A stretch of DNA of 64,000 nt. It comes from Pseudomonadota bacterium (GTDB taxonomy: Bacteria; Pseudomonadota; Alphaproteobacteria; Rhodobacterales; Rhodobacteraceae). The position numbers and the translations under genes were made by a program. This document shows positions 12,001 to 27,000 of the stretch, one piece after another (within the stretch, counting starts at the first letter, position 1; each line of letters starts with the position of its first letter). The notes beneath the pieces were generated by a model, which made no database searches, had not been told where the DNA came from, and was given only the letters and a program-made list of their open reading frames with translations. Where the stretch lies: NCBI GenBank assembly GCA_038533575.1, contig JBCAYL010000002.1, positions 186,001 to 250,000 of the forward strand. Reading direction: 5' to 3'.

Positions 12001-15000
12001 CGCCATGGCCGCGTCTTCGGGTGCGATCAGCGCGGTGGGTGTCTCGGCCTCGATCGGGCTCACCGTGGGCGGGGGCAACCTGAGCCTCACCGGGTCCGGC
12101 ACGGGCGTCAATGTCACCAACGCGATTGCCAACACCATCGAGGCGGGAATCCTCGGAGGGTCTTCTGTCTCGTCTAACGCGGCTACCATCAGCGCGATGG
12201 ACACAGCGGATGTCTCATCGGTCGCGACCGCTGTGGCTGCGACGATCGGGGCGGGGTCTTCCACCGTCAACGTGACATTGGCCGTGGCTGTGGCGATCGC
12301 GGAAAACACAATCACCAATACCGCAAGCGCGCGGATCGACGATTCCGCGCTCGACGCGAGCGGGGCCCTGACGATCTCGGCAGCCTCGACCAAGACAGTG
12401 TCCTCCACCGGTGTCTCGGCCGCGGTCTCCGTTTCCGCGGGCTCGGGCACGCTGACCCTTTCCGGGGCAGTGGGGGCGGCGCTTGCGACCAACACGATCG
12501 GCGGCACCGTCGAGGCGGTAATCCGCGATGCCGATGCCGGCGACGGCCAATCCGTCAGCGCGGGAGGACCGATCTCGGTCACCGCGGACAATACCAGCGA
12601 TATCGATGCGACCCTCGTGGCCGCGGCTCTCGCAGTTTCGGTCAGCAGTGGGCAGGTCGCCATCTCGCTCTCCGGGGCCGTGGCGCTCGCTGAAAACACG
12701 CTGACCCAGGTCACTACCGCAGGCATCGACAATTCCGTTGTTTCCACGTCTGCCGGCGCCACCGAGATTGGGGCGATGGCCAATAGCAGCATCAACGCGG
12801 TGTCTGTCGCAGCGGCGATGAGCATCTCCGGCACGTCCGGGCAGGTGGCCATTTCCGGCGGCATGACCGCGGCCCGCGCGGCTAACCAGATCGGCGGCAC
12901 CACGCAGGCTCTCATCACCAACGGCAGCAGCCTGACCGGGGCCACGGACGTGTCCGTGACGGTCGAGGACAAGGCATCTATCACCTCCGATGTGGTGGCC
13001 GCGGCGCTCACCATCGGTGCGTCCTCGCAGGTCGCGGCAAGCATTAGCGTCACCGTGACCCTCGCCGAGAACATCATCACCGGCGTGAGCCGCGCGGCGG
13101 TCGACGACTCCACCGTGACGACCGGCGGCGACGTCACGGTCGGCGCGACGTCGATGAACGCGATCGACGCTCTCGCAGTATCGGCCTCGTTCACGCTGTC
13201 GGGCAGCGGGTCGGTGGCGATCTCGCTCGGCGGCTCGGGCGCGAGCGCCCTCAACACGCTCACAAACACCGTTGCAGCAGACATCGTCGACGCCACGGTG
13301 ACGGCGGGTGACTACGTCTCCGTGACCACGCAGGACATGTCGAGCATCCTGGCCGATGTGGCTTCGGCGGCGGCGACGGTCTCGCTCTCCGGCAGCGCGT
13401 CCTTGGCGGGCGTGGTGGCGATCACCATCGCGGAAAACACCCTGGCCGGAACGCACCGGGCTCTCGTCGATAACAGCACAGTCGCCGGCACGAGCGGCGA
13501 CGTGACGGTCTCGGCCACGGCGCAGAACTCGATTGACGCACTCGGCGTCGCGGTGGGCTTCGCGCTTTCGGCCAGCGGGAGCTTCGCCGGAGCCGGCGCG
13601 GGCGCGGGGGTCGAGGCACGCAACGTGCTGACAAACACTGTCGCGGCCACGGTCGAGAACGGATCGGACGTGGATGCCGGCGGCAACGTGACCGTTTCGG
13701 CGGCGGACAGCTCGACCATTACCTCCGACACGGCGGCGATTTCCGCCTCTGTCTCGCTGTCCTCCAGCGTGGCCATCTCGCTGGCGATCAGCGTGCCGAT
13801 CGCGGAGAACATCATCGGCTCGACCACCAAGGCGAGCGTCGACGGATCCGATGTGCTGGCGGATGACAACGTGTCGGTGGCCGCGCTGCGCAATACGTCG
13901 ATCAACGCGTTCGGCGCCGCGGTTGCGATCAGCGGCGGGGCCAGCGGTTCCGTGGCGGTGACGGGCGCAGGTGCCGGTGCTGTTTCACGCAACACGATCA
14001 CCGGCGGGGCCGAGGCCTCGATCATCGACAGCATGGTGGCTGCAACAAACGGCAGCGTCCTCGTGGACGCGGATGACACGAGCAGCATTGACTCCACGCT
14101 CTTCGCGGCCTCCGTCGCGCTCAGCGTGAGCGGTACGGCGGCGGTCAGCGTGGCGATCTCCGTCACCATCGCCGAGAACGTCATGTCCGGCAGCACGCTC
14201 GCCACGATCTCCAACTCGACCGTGACGGCAGGCGACGCGGTCACCGTTGAGGCGACCAACACCAACACCATCGACAGTCTCGCTGTCGCTGCGGCAGTTG
14301 CGCTTTCGGGCAGTGGCGCCGTTGCGATCAGCGGCGCGGGCGCGGGCGCATCCTCCAGCAACGTGATGAACAACGGCGTCGAGGCCTCGATCAAGGCGGC
14401 GTCAGACGTCACGGGCGCAGGGAACATCGGCCTCTCAGCGACCGACAGCTCGAGCATTGCCTCCACCACGGCTGCCGTGTCGTTCGCGGTCTCGGTGTCC
14501 GGCACCGTGGCGGCCTCTGTCTCGGTCGCGGTGACGCTGGTCGAGGTAGAGTACAATACCCAAACACGGGCCATCATCGATGACTCGGACGTCGAATCCA
14601 CCGGCGGCGATGTCACCCTGGATGCTCTCGCCAATGGCAGCATCTTCGTCGAAGGCTTCGGCGTTGGCGTGGCGGTGGCCGGATCGGGCACTGTGGCACT
14701 TGCCGGCGCGGGCGTCGGTGTGGTCAGCAGGGTCTCGGCTGGCAGCGTGACGGAAGCAGCCATCACCGGGGGCTCGGATGTCACCGCAGACGGCCTGGTG
14801 CGGGTCAATGCGGTTGAGGCGATCGACATCGATGTCTTCGCGCTTGGTGTGACCCTCGGTGTGGCGGCCTCCGGCACGGTGGCCCTCGCGGGGGCGGTGA
14901 CAGTCATCGAAGGGATCACGTCGATCCAGAGCACTGTTCGGGCACAGATTTCCGATAGCGGCGTCTCGGCGCAAGACACTGTGACCGTCAATGCCAAGGC

Positions 15001-18000
15001 CATGACCTCAGCTGAGACCGAAGCGAATGGTATCGCGCTGTCGGTGGCAGGCTCGGGCGGCTTCTCCGGCGCATTCGCGGCTGCAGCGGGCATTGTCCGA
15101 AACGAGATGTCCCAGACGGTGGAGGCGCTGATCATCGGCGCCGATGCGGGCGACGGCCAGATGGTCGGCAGCGCCAACGGTGACGTGATAGTCACGGCCG
15201 AAGATGCGGTGAGCCTGACGGCCATCGCGCGGGCGATCTCGGTCTCGGTCGCGGGCGGCATCGGTGCCGCTGCGATTTCCGTCTCCGCGGCGATCGCAAG
15301 CAACGGATTGCAGGGCAGCACCAAGGCACGGATCGGCAACAGCCGCGTGGCCGCTGACGGCGGTCTTGTCCGCGTATCGGCCACGTCGAACAGCGATCTC
15401 GTGACCACCCCGGTGGCCTTCGCGGTCTCCGGGGCCATCGGCATCGGCTTCGCGGCTTCTGGCTCCGGGGCGCAGGGCGTCAACACGGTCACGCGCGCGA
15501 TCTCCGCGCGGGTGGACGACAATTCGGATGTCACGGCGGACGGCAGTGTCACGGTAGAGTCGCATGACAGCCTCACCGCACGCGCCGAGGTCGGGGCCGT
15601 GGCCGTGACTGCGGGCCTCGTGGGGGCCTCTGTCAGCGTGGCGCTCGGAAAGAACGTGATCGCCAGCCAGGTCGAAGCGATCGTCGAAGACAGTACCGTC
15701 GACGCTGGTGGCAATATTCTCATCGACGCCGACGCTGAGCATGAGGACGGCGATATCCAGACCATCGTGCGCACGGTTTCCCTCACGGCGGCGATCGGCG
15801 TGGCGGGCGCTGGCGGCGAAGCGGTTAGCGTGATCGATACCACCGTTGAGGCGCGGGTGCGCAATGCAGGCCTCACTGCTGACGGCACAGTGGATGTCGA
15901 TGCCGACAGCAAGGACTTCGCGACGGCAGATATCTTCGGCCTCGGCGCGGCGCCGGGCCTCGCCATTGCCGCGTTGGTGGCGACCAGCCGGGTCGAGGGC
16001 GCGACGATCGCGGCCATCGACGGCACCTCTTCGGTCACCTCCTCAGGGGCGCTGGACGTCACGGCCGACAGCATCGCCAAGGCGCTGCCTGACGGCGATG
16101 CGATCGCCGTTGGTGGTATCGCGGGCGCGGTCACGATCATGGATGCCGATGTCACCCGCAGCACCGAGGCCTATGTCGGCGGCGCGGTTGACGTAACCAC
16201 CGTGGCCGATACGCGGCTCAACCGGATTTACGTGCCCGGGCAAGACGTGCCCTTCGCCACCGGCGAGATCGTGACCTACAACAGTAATGGCGGCGCCGCC
16301 ATCGGCGGGCTAACCAGCGGCCAGCAGTACTACGTCATCGCTTCCGAGACCGGCTACATCCAGCTGGCGCGGGTCCTGACGCCGGACGCAAACACCAATG
16401 CCGACGATGATCTGAACGCGCGCAAGGTGATCGACCTGACCAGCACCGGCACGGGCGGGAATCACAGCTTCAGCCGTGACACCACGGCGGCGATCGACGC
16501 GGTCGACGCCGACGACGATCTCCTGGAGTTCTCCGGCACGGCAATCCCGCTCCAGACCGGTGAACGGGTGATCTACACCACCACCGGCAGCGCCATCGGT
16601 ACGCAATCCCCATCCACCCGAACCACGGTGGATGTGGGCGCTGACACGATCTTCGTGGGCAGCCCCGACAACCCCTTCAGCGCGAACGAGGAAGTCGTCT
16701 ATAGCACCAGCGGCGGCACTGCCATCGACGGTCTCGTCGAAGGTGAAACCTATTTCGTGATCCTTGCCGGCAACGGGCTCATCCAGCTCTCCGAGACGTC
16801 GGGTGGCCCCGCCGTGGATCTCCTCGATCAGGGTCTGGGCTACGAGCACATTCTCGATCGCTCCGACGCCGGTCATCCGGATTTCGTGTTCGATCCGGTC
16901 GAGACGCCCATCGTGGTCAATGGCCAACTCGTGGATGGCGGCCAGTATTTCGCCATCGCCGGAGCCGACGGTGAAATCCGTCTCGCCGAGACCGAGGCCG
17001 ATGCGCTGGCCAACAACTTTATCGACCTGCGCACCCTCGGGAGCGGCACGCAGTCGCTGCAGCGGCTCGACATCTCGACCGTCTCGGTTGCCCCCTCCGA
17101 ACTCCTGGCGCCCGGCGCAGCTCCGGTGTCGACGACGCTCGACATCGGCACCCGCGCACTCAACATCGCCGCGAACTCGACTTACGAGGCCAAGGCGGAC
17201 AGCCTCGCGGGCGGCTTCGGTCTGCTGGCCGGTGCCACGGTGACGAAGTCCGACGCTACAGTGCTAGGCCAGACCCTTGCCTATGTGGGCGAGGCGACCT
17301 CGGTGGATGCGGGTGAGCTCGATGTCGTGGCGAACGGGACCGACATCGCAGCCTCGCTCAACGAATTCTATGCCATCGGCGGCGCCCTCTCGGTGAACGT
17401 GACGATCGCAAATGCGAGCATCGAGAGCCGCACGGAGGCCTTCACGGGCACCTTCGCCGGCGAGACGCCCACCCCGGGCGCACAGACGATCATCACGTTG
17501 ACAGACGCGGCAGGGGTGGATGGCACCGCGCGCATCGATGCCGATGGCAGCCAGACAGCCACGGCCTCCGCCGAGGGCATCGGCGCCTCCTTCGCTATCA
17601 GCGTCAACGTCTTGCTGCCCACGGCAGACACGTCGGGCACGATCCGAGCCTATGTGGGCGAAGGCACGACGCTCACGGCCGATGCGCTCAACGTGACCGC
17701 CGATGGCGACACCATGAATGCTACGGCAGCCGTGACATCGGGGACGATCTCTGGCTTTGCGAGCGTCAGCGTGTTGTCCTCGCTTGCCAAGGTCACCGGC
17801 GAAGTCGAAGCCTTCATCGGGGCACAGCACGACCAGGGATCCTCTGCCCTCTCAGCGCCTGTCCTGACGATCGCTGGCAGCAATGCCGGCGACGGCGAGG
17901 TCGTGATCGACACCGACGCGACGATGAACGCCAACGCCGACACCTTCCTCGTTGGGGCGAGCTTCGGTCTAACGGTCAACGCGGCTGAACCAAAGGCGGA

Positions 18001-21000
18001 AGTCTCTGGCAAGACCCGCGCCTATGTGCGCGACGGGGTGGCCATGACCGCCTCTGGTCTCGAGGTCGAAGCAGGCGAGAGCAGCGACCGCGTCGCCTAC
18101 ACCGCCGATGCCGATACATTCCTGCTCACACTGGCAGGAATCGCGGCGGTCTCGATCCTCAAGGCGAACGCTCTGGTCGATGGCGTGGTGGAAGCCTATG
18201 TCGGCGCGCCCGTGGGCGGCCCGGTGACCGGCGGCGCAGGTGTCACGGACATCTCCGGCGCCATCACCGTCAATGCCTGGTCGGACATGAACGCCGATGG
18301 CGGCATGGACAATTCCGGGTTCAACGATGGCGATCCGGAGTTTACAGGCTCCCTCGCGGGCCTCGCATCGATCAGCATCTTTGACACGCTGGCCAACGTG
18401 GCTGGCACAACGCGGGCCTATGTGGGGCAAGGCGGCACCCTAGAAGGCGCGTCGCTGAGTGTGGTCGCGGACGGCGATTACGATGCCAACGCCAACACCG
18501 TCGCGGTGGCAGTCTCCGGTCTCATCACCGCATCCGACATCAAGGCCACGGCCAAGATCACTGGCACGGTGGATGCCCATGTGGGCTCCGGCGCGGGCAC
18601 AGAGCCCAACGGGCTCAACATCGGTGTCGTGGACATCGAAGGCGACATCACCGTGACCGCAACGGGCCGGATGCTGGCGACGCCGGACATCCTCAACGTG
18701 GGCGTGGCGGGTCTGGCGACCCTGTCTCTGCTGACGCAAACCGCCGAGGTCTCCGGCGCTGTGCTGGCCTACATCGGTGAGGGCGTCGACGTGGATGCAT
18801 CCAACGTCACGATCAAGGCCGACGCACCTGAAATGAAGGCCGATATCCAGACCCAGAGCTTCACCGGCGCGGGCCTTCTGGACGGCAGCTTCGTCACATC
18901 CGACGCAACCGTCTCGGGCCGCGTTGAGGCCTTCATCGGCGCCAGCAGCGACCGCGATGCCAGCAATGTCACGACGGATGTAGACGTGGACGATGGCACG
19001 GTCTTGGTGGAGGCCGACAGCGACATGCAGGCCATCGCCAACCTGACGGGCGCGGGCTTTGCCGGGCTGATTTCGGCCGGTATCTTCAAGCCCACGGCCA
19101 CCGTCTCCGGTCAAACCCGGGCCTTCGTCCGGGACGGCGTGAACATGGATGCCGATGTCCTCAACGTCTTTGCGGGCAAGCAGGCGGGTTCTGACCGAGT
19201 GGTCAACAAGGCCACGGCGACGGTCTTCGGTGTCAATGTCTCTTTCCTTGCATCCGTCCAGAACCTCGAGGCGACAGCGATCACCTCGAGCGTGGTGGGG
19301 GCATTCCTCGGTGCGCCGGACACGCGCGACGGCGGCGGCGACCCGTCTGCTGTTCTCGATATCGGCGACGGCGCCGCAAACGCGGTCACGGTCTCGGCCC
19401 GGTCCGATATCGATGCCGAGGCCAAGACCGAAGGCGGTTCCGGTGGCGCGGTCACGATCAATCTTTACAAGCCAACCGCCATCGCGGGCGGCAAAACGCA
19501 GGCCTATGCCGGGGCCGGGATCGACATGCGGGTCACCGATCTGACGCTGACCGCGGATGGCGACGTCAAGGCCGACGCGCTGCTCGACAGCGTGGCCGTG
19601 GCGGGCGCTGTGGCGTTCGGTGGCCTGTCGCCCACTGCCAAGACCACAAACGTGGTCGAGACCTATGTCGGACGCAGCCAGTCCTATGTCGACGACGTGC
19701 TGCCTGCCAACCGAAGCCAGGCCGAGATCAACATCCTGAATGCCGACGGCACCTCGCGCGGGGCGGTGAACGCCACCGCCACCGGACGCAGCCTGGCCGA
19801 GGCGACAACCACCGCGCTCGACATCGCGGGCTTGGTCGGGGTGTCGGTCACCGAGGCCAACGCCACCATGGAAGGCTCCACGCGGGCTTATATCGGCACC
19901 TACACCGATCTGACCGCTGGTACGGTTACGCTCAACGCCTCGGAGGCAACAGCCAAGGCCTTTGCCCAGATCTCCGATCAAGGGGGCGCGGGCATCGCGG
20001 ACATCAACGTGCTGGAAGCCAAGGCCAATGCGGCGCGGGCCACGGAAACCTATGTCGGCCAGAATTCCGTCGTCGACCTAGGAGGTTTCTCGCTCACCGG
20101 GACGGCCACCACATCCACTGGCGAGGAACTCTCGAAATCCGACGTCGCAGCCTTCGGCGTTGCGGGCATCGCCAATGTCAGCGTCCTGAAATCGACGTCG
20201 GTGGTGGGCGACAGCGCAAACCAGCGTTCGGTCACCCGCTCCTTCGTCGACGACAATGCGCAGGTCACCGCCAACAACGTGACGCTCACCGCGACCTCGA
20301 ACACGACGGCCGAGGCGGATGTACGCCGTGCCGGCGGGGCGGGCATCGCCGATATCTCCACGACGACGATCATTGCCAAGGCGGCGCATGATACGGAGGC
20401 CTATGTCGGCGACAGCGCCACGCTGATCCTGTCGGGCAACCTCTCAGCCAATGCCAATGCCATCTCCTCGGCGACGCCGCTGTCGCAGTCGGTTGGTTTC
20501 GGCGGTGTGGTACAGTTCGGCTCTGCATCGGTCACCACCGAAGTCGGCAGCGACACGTCCTCTTGGATCGGGGCTGGCAGCAATGTCTCCGCTGACGCGG
20601 TGACGCTGAACGCTGATGCCACCCATACCGCAAGTGCGACCGCGGTCGAGGCGGGGGGATCACTCTTCGTCGCGATCTCGAGCATGGATGCCATCGCCAA
20701 GGACACCGGGTCGGTCAACGTGCGCATCGGCGCGCTGGCCTCTGAGGGGCAGGCCACCACCACGGTGACGACCACGCAGGGCGATATCGACGCCGATGCC
20801 GACCTGACCTCGGACGTCGCCTCGACTGCCGAGGCCGTCAAGTTCGGTTTCCTCTTCTCGGCGGGGGACGTGAAGTCCGTGGCGGAGAATGCCTCCAAAG
20901 TGACTGGCCGGATCGGCGGCAACGCCAACATCACTTCGGCGGGCAGCTTCGACATGCAGGCTCGTCTGATCGGTGACGCCGTCGCCTCGTCCACGAATGT

Positions 21001-24000
21001 GGGCGGCAGCACGATCTCGGTAAATACCGCCAACGCGGATGCCGATTTCAACGCGATGGTCGAATTCACGACCGGCACCGGTGGCTCGATCCATGCCGAC
21101 AGCAACATCAACCTAGCGGCGTTGCTGAACCATGACGGCGGCAGCTTCCTGTCCACCGATGACGGCGATTTCGCCACCGGGCGCGGCGCGATCGCTTCGG
21201 CCAGCAACACGTCTGGCGGTGTGGGCAACGTGCAGACCGGCAGCGTGAATGCTGAGGCCGACTCGAAGCTGACGCTCAGCGTCGCCACGGGCCTGTCGCT
21301 GACGACAGGCAACGGGACAACGACGGGCGGCAACATCAACATCGCTGGTCGGCACGCCAACAACGCCTTCGGCAGCATGTCCAACAAGGGCGGCGGCGTA
21401 GTCAACGTGACAACGGGCACGGTCACCGTCGAGGCGAACGGCTCCACCACCGTGGGCTTTGAAGGCAATGTCGACCGCGGCGTGGACAACAGCGGCAACA
21501 GCCTCAACGTCCTCGCCGAGACCAATTCGACCTCCGAGGCGATCTTGGCAAGCGCCGGCGGCGGCGCGGTCAACGTGTCCAGCGGCGGCACCATCGCTGC
21601 CAATACCGACACCACCCAGAACCTGACCTTTGCAGGCACTGGCAGCATCATGCGGCTGGACGGAAGTATCAACGTGTCCGCCAATCTCGTGACCGATGCA
21701 GACAGCAAGGCCCGCTCGGCCGGTGGCGGCATCGTCCAGGTAAGCGACATCAATCCTTCTTCGGACGGCAAGGGGACGGTCAACTTCAACGTCGGCAACT
21801 CGCAGTTGATCGAGGCCGGCGGAGACATCACGTTGACCGCCAATCACGGCGCGCCCGGACAGGACTTCTCGGACGGCACCGTGCAGTCGGTGGATGCCTC
21901 CAACTCCGGCACCTCCAGCCCGGCATCGTCAAACAGCATCGATTTCGGCCTCGACCATCTCTTGCAGGATGGCGCGTCGATCACCTTCACAGGCCAGGAT
22001 TCCGGCGGCCTCGTGCAGGATCGCGAATACAAGGTCATCAAGCGGAACGAAGACGTCATCCATCTTGGCAACGTGTTCGGCAGCGGAGCCGTGAACCTCG
22101 CGCAGGACACCATCACCATCGCCAACCATCTCTTCGAGGATGGACAGCGGGTTTACTACCACTCCAACAACGCCGCGTCGGTCATTGACGGGCTGACCAA
22201 CGGCGTCCTCTACGAAGTTAAGGTGATCGACCTCGATACGATCAAGCTGCAGACCCCCGGTTTCGTGGAATCGACGGCGACTGTCTCGCGCGGGAATGTC
22301 GACGCTGGTGCCGACACGATCTCCGGCCTCGGCGGCTTCGCCGGCACGCAGCCGATCACGTACCGGCCGGACGCCGCAAAGCTCTTTGCTTCGAACCTCG
22401 TGGACGTGAATATCAACAATCCGGACTCCGACTTCGAAATCGTGTTCGATGGTCGTAACCGCATCTACATCGAAGATCACGGCTTCAGCATTGGCGAAGA
22501 GGTAGTGTACCGCTCCTCGGGCGCTGCCTTGGGCGGGCTGGTCGACGGGCAGACCTACTTCGTCGCGGGCGGCAGCCAGAACCTCTCGGGAGGCTCTAAC
22601 CCGACCTACACGTTCAACAGTGATTACATTCGTCTCGCGAACACACTGGAGGAGGCGACAGGCTTCTTGGACACCGGGCCCGACCCCGACGTGTGGGTGC
22701 CACCCTCAGAGATCAACCTGATACGTGCCACCAGCCAGTCTGCTGTCGCGGTCGAGCATTCGCTGCGCAACGTCGATGACGAGCCAATCGGCGGCCTCAT
22801 CGAGGGCAATGTCTACTACGTGGTGAACGGTAACCAGCTCTCGACCACTGAAGGTGGCGGGGCGATCAACCTCTTCCTTGGTGGCAATACCGGCGGCGGC
22901 ACGCATCGGTTCGTCGCCGAGGGGCTCGACCTCAAGAGCGGCGGGCCCGGGGCCGACCAGTTCCTCGTGGTCGATATCACCGGCAACCTCGTCGGTCTTC
23001 CGGATGGCAACGGCGGCACCCTCGCGCCTGTCTTCGACGGTGTGGGTGGCGCGGTGGGCTTCACCGACCCTGCAGCCGGTGACGGCACATACACCTCGTC
23101 GGCCACCGGCGCAGGCGGCGGCATTATCGAGGTCGGCGGGGCGTCGAGCGAGGCTGATGGCCTTGTCAAAACCAACCTCACAATCGCGGATGATGCCCAT
23201 CTGAAGGGCAACAACATCCTCATCGAGAGCAACAGTACGATGGGGGTCACCGCGATCTCCGACGGCTCGGCTGGCGGTCTCGTCGCCGTGGGTGGGGCAT
23301 TTGCAGAAGCCGACGGCACAAACGAGAGCACACTGACGGTCGGCGACTCGGCGCATATCGAGGCCTTGGGGGACCTGACGGTCTCCGCAAACCAGATCTC
23401 CAGCGTGACGTCCAAGGCGCAATCAACCCGCGGCGGTGTCGTGGCGGTGACCAATTCCACCTCCGACTCCGATCTCGACTTCGGCACCAAGCTTGTCGTC
23501 GACGGCGCTCTCTTGGCGGGTGGTGACGTGGTCGTGGACACCGAAGTGACCACCAACGCGGATTCCGATGCTCGTGCCTATGGTGGCGGGCTTGGCGCAA
23601 GCACCAATGTAACGGCCGGCACGAGAATCAATGCCGAAGACCAATTCGAAGGCAGCGAGATCGAGCTGCGTGACAATGCCGATATCCAGGGTGACACGGT
23701 CGTTATCAGCTCCGAGATCAAGAAGCAGCGGACCCGCTCCTACACCGACACAACTGCAGGCGGTGCAGGCGGCAAGGCCGAGTCTTACTCGACGAGCACC
23801 ATGGACAGCGACAACCTCGTCGACATCCTCGACGGTGCAAACATCGTGGGCAACGAGTCGATCCTGATCGAGGCAGACTACTCCGAAACCAGCAACAACT
23901 CGCGTTCGAAAGCGCGGCTCTACGCCATCGGTGGCTCGACCCGCTCCAACGCTACCTCGACCGTGAACAACGACGCCAAGGTCGAGGCTGACTGGGAATC

Positions 24001-27000
24001 CACGATGACCACCGCACGCCTCGACGTGGATGTGCGGGACGAGAACTTTGCAAACAACCGGTCGCGCAGCGCGGGCGGGGCCTATATCGGTCCGGCGCGT
24101 GAAGGCGGCAGCGTCTCGGCGTCTCGCGCCCGCGACATATTCTGGGAGGCCCATGTCTTCCTGCGAGGTGAGCCCAACCCGGAACTGGTGGTGAACGAAA
24201 ACGGGATCATCGAAAAGATCACCAACGTCACCCTGCTCGATGGCGACGGCGACGCCATTGCCGCCGATGTGGGCACAGATCTGTCCGGTCTTGCCCAGAT
24301 CATCGTTGATGACCTCATCTACGACGAGGTCGGCAAAGCGGAATTCTTCGCCACCGATGGCGGTAATACGTCCAACATCTGGGGCAATCGCGGCGTCTTC
24401 GAGATCGCGCGCAGCTGGAGCAAGGTCCGGCTGGAGAATGCGTCCGACAAGGACCTGGTGGTCAACATCATCGATCCGGTCCTCGACGAACCCTCCACCT
24501 CCGGATTCAACCCGGCCGATGTCGAAATCCGGCTCGATAACGTGCCCGGCCCCGACGAGATGGACGGCAGCAACAACAACAATTCCCTGCCCTCCAATGT
24601 GGTCGGAAACACCTTTGAATTCGACGTGTTCAACAACTGGCGCCGGACGGTCATCGATCTGCTGAATCTGCAGACCGGCGGCACCTCTGCCTCCGACATC
24701 GTCGTCGATGGTTGGATCCAGAACCCGATCGGCATCACGAATATCCGCAACGAGCGAGGCAACATCTTCGCGGGCTCGGATAGCGCCGTCGAGGTGATCC
24801 GCACAAACGAGATCGACATCGATGCCACCGGCGGGAGCGTCGGCACAGTGGGCGATGCCGGCAACGCCGTGGCTTCCACGGGGCGCGCACCGCTTTCCAT
24901 CGAGCTTGTCCGCTTCCAGGATGCGTCCGACAGCGACATCACGCCCGACATCGCGGCTGGCCAGGTCTTCACGCCCGACATCGAGGCGGATGCGACCGGC
25001 GACGTGGTTCTGGATCTGGCTTACATGGACCGAGCAGACGGTTTGGCCGGTGGAGATTTCTCGCAAGTGGCCGAAGTCCGGCACATTTCTGCCGGCGATG
25101 ACGTCTCTCTGGTGGTCAACGACATGCGCGAAGGCACCGGTACGAGCGTCCTCGGCGTCCTCACGGTGGCCGACCGCGCCAACAACGACCTGCGGACTGT
25201 CGAGAACCACTTCCGCCCGGATCTCATGACCGGCCCGGATTACACCAATATCCTCCGCGCCTTCGGAACCGACTTCACCGAGATCGACTCCACGTGGAAC
25301 TTCACGCTGGTGCGCGCCGGCGATGACATCGACATCGGTCATGTCGACGGGGACGCCGTCGGTGGCGAACCGCGCAGCTATGCGACGAGCAGCATCGGCA
25401 TCGATACCGCTCCGAACCCGGACGGGCCCTATGGCAGCGCAGCCACCTTCGTGGACTCCGACACACAGGTGAACTTCATCATCAACACGGATGTGAACTG
25501 GACAGGCGGCGGGACCCCGGCGGACGTGGAACAGATCTTCCTGACCACTGACGGGGACATCACCGCGACCGAGGTCTCGGGCTCCATGCTGGTGGGTCAT
25601 ATCCACTCCACCGAGGGCGACGTGACGCTGTTCTCGCCGCGCTACATCACCGATGCGGATGCCCAGCCCACGATCGATGTGACGGGTAACAACATCACCA
25701 TGATTTCGGGCACGCTCGACGTGGTCGGTGGGGCCGGTGGCATCGGATCACAGACGAACTTCCTCGAGATCAACACCAACCGCAACGCGGCGGGCGGCGT
25801 GCTCAACGCCTTTGATACCAACGCCAGTGCCAATGTGGTCAACCGCGGCATCTTCCTCGACGAGATTGTCGGCACGATGCCCGTCGACCTCGTGCACTCG
25901 CTGGAAAACGTCTCCCTGCGGACGGTGGACGGATCTGTCATCGATGCGCGGTCCGACGACAACGTCAACATCATCGCCCAAGCGCTCGATATCGATGTGT
26001 TCGGGGCAGGAGCGTCTATCGGGACGCTCATCGACGACATCGAGGTCGACACCTCCGTGGGCTCCGGTGGTCCGACCGGGGTGGCTCCGGGGGGCGACGA
26101 CGTGTCCCTCGAAGCAACGGGCGACATCGTCCTGACCGAAATCAACGGCTATCTCCGGCTTGCCCTCGCGCACAGCTTCGAGGGAGATATTCAGCTTCTT
26201 GTCCTCGAAAGTGCCGACGTTACCAGCACGGGTGAGGATCTGATTCTGGTCGAGAGCGGCACTGCGCGGTTCGCTGAAAGCAACGACCGCGGGCCGTCCA
26301 ACCAGGCTGACGCCGACCGCGTGATCGAGCGCGGGGCCATCTTCGCAGAGATGGGTTCCATCAACCTGCTCGTCGCCGACGATGTCCTGACCGACGACAA
26401 CAGCGAGATGATTGCGGCTGAAGGCATTGATATCCGCGGCGACTACTTCGGCAACGATGCAGGGTACGGGAGCAACATCCTGCTGAAGGGCCGTATCATC
26501 GCGGGCGCGGACGTGACGCCGGGCAGCCAAGCCAACACCGATCCCCTGTCGACCGATGACGATGAGCCCATCGGCACGGCAGTCCCGACCTTCACGGCGC
26601 CGGTGCATACCACCCGGATCTTCGGGAACTCGGACATCGATAAGATCACCTTCGGCGGGGCCGGCGGCATCTCCGGGACGACCACCCAGGGCATGGATGA
26701 CTACATCTTCCTCGGCTCCAAGTCCCAGGTCTTTGCCGGTGATGACGAGGATCTCGTGCAGGTCTTCTACCTGCAGGACACTGCCACGGTGACCTCGCCG
26801 TCCCAGCTCGCGGCGCTGGCTGCCATGGGCAAGGAAAACGCCGAACATACGCTGCGCCTCGACGGACAGGCTGGCACGGACACTTTCGAAGTGTACACGC
26901 TGGGCTCAAACGGACCGGACACGCGGAACTACATCGTCAATGTGCTCGATACCGGTGGGTCGGATGAAGGGGTGGATGAACTCTTCGTCTACGGCAACGC

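Noticed and set aside
10078-13296. Minus-strand open frame of 1072 codons opposite the giant gene
   Set aside because: Open only because of GC-rich codon structure in the sense gene; its translation is low-complexity Ser/Ala/Thr/Val with no domain, and the sense frame shows clear protein repeats.
13312-16164. Minus-strand open frame of 950 codons opposite the giant gene
   Set aside because: Same reason; antisense shadow of the tandem repeats.
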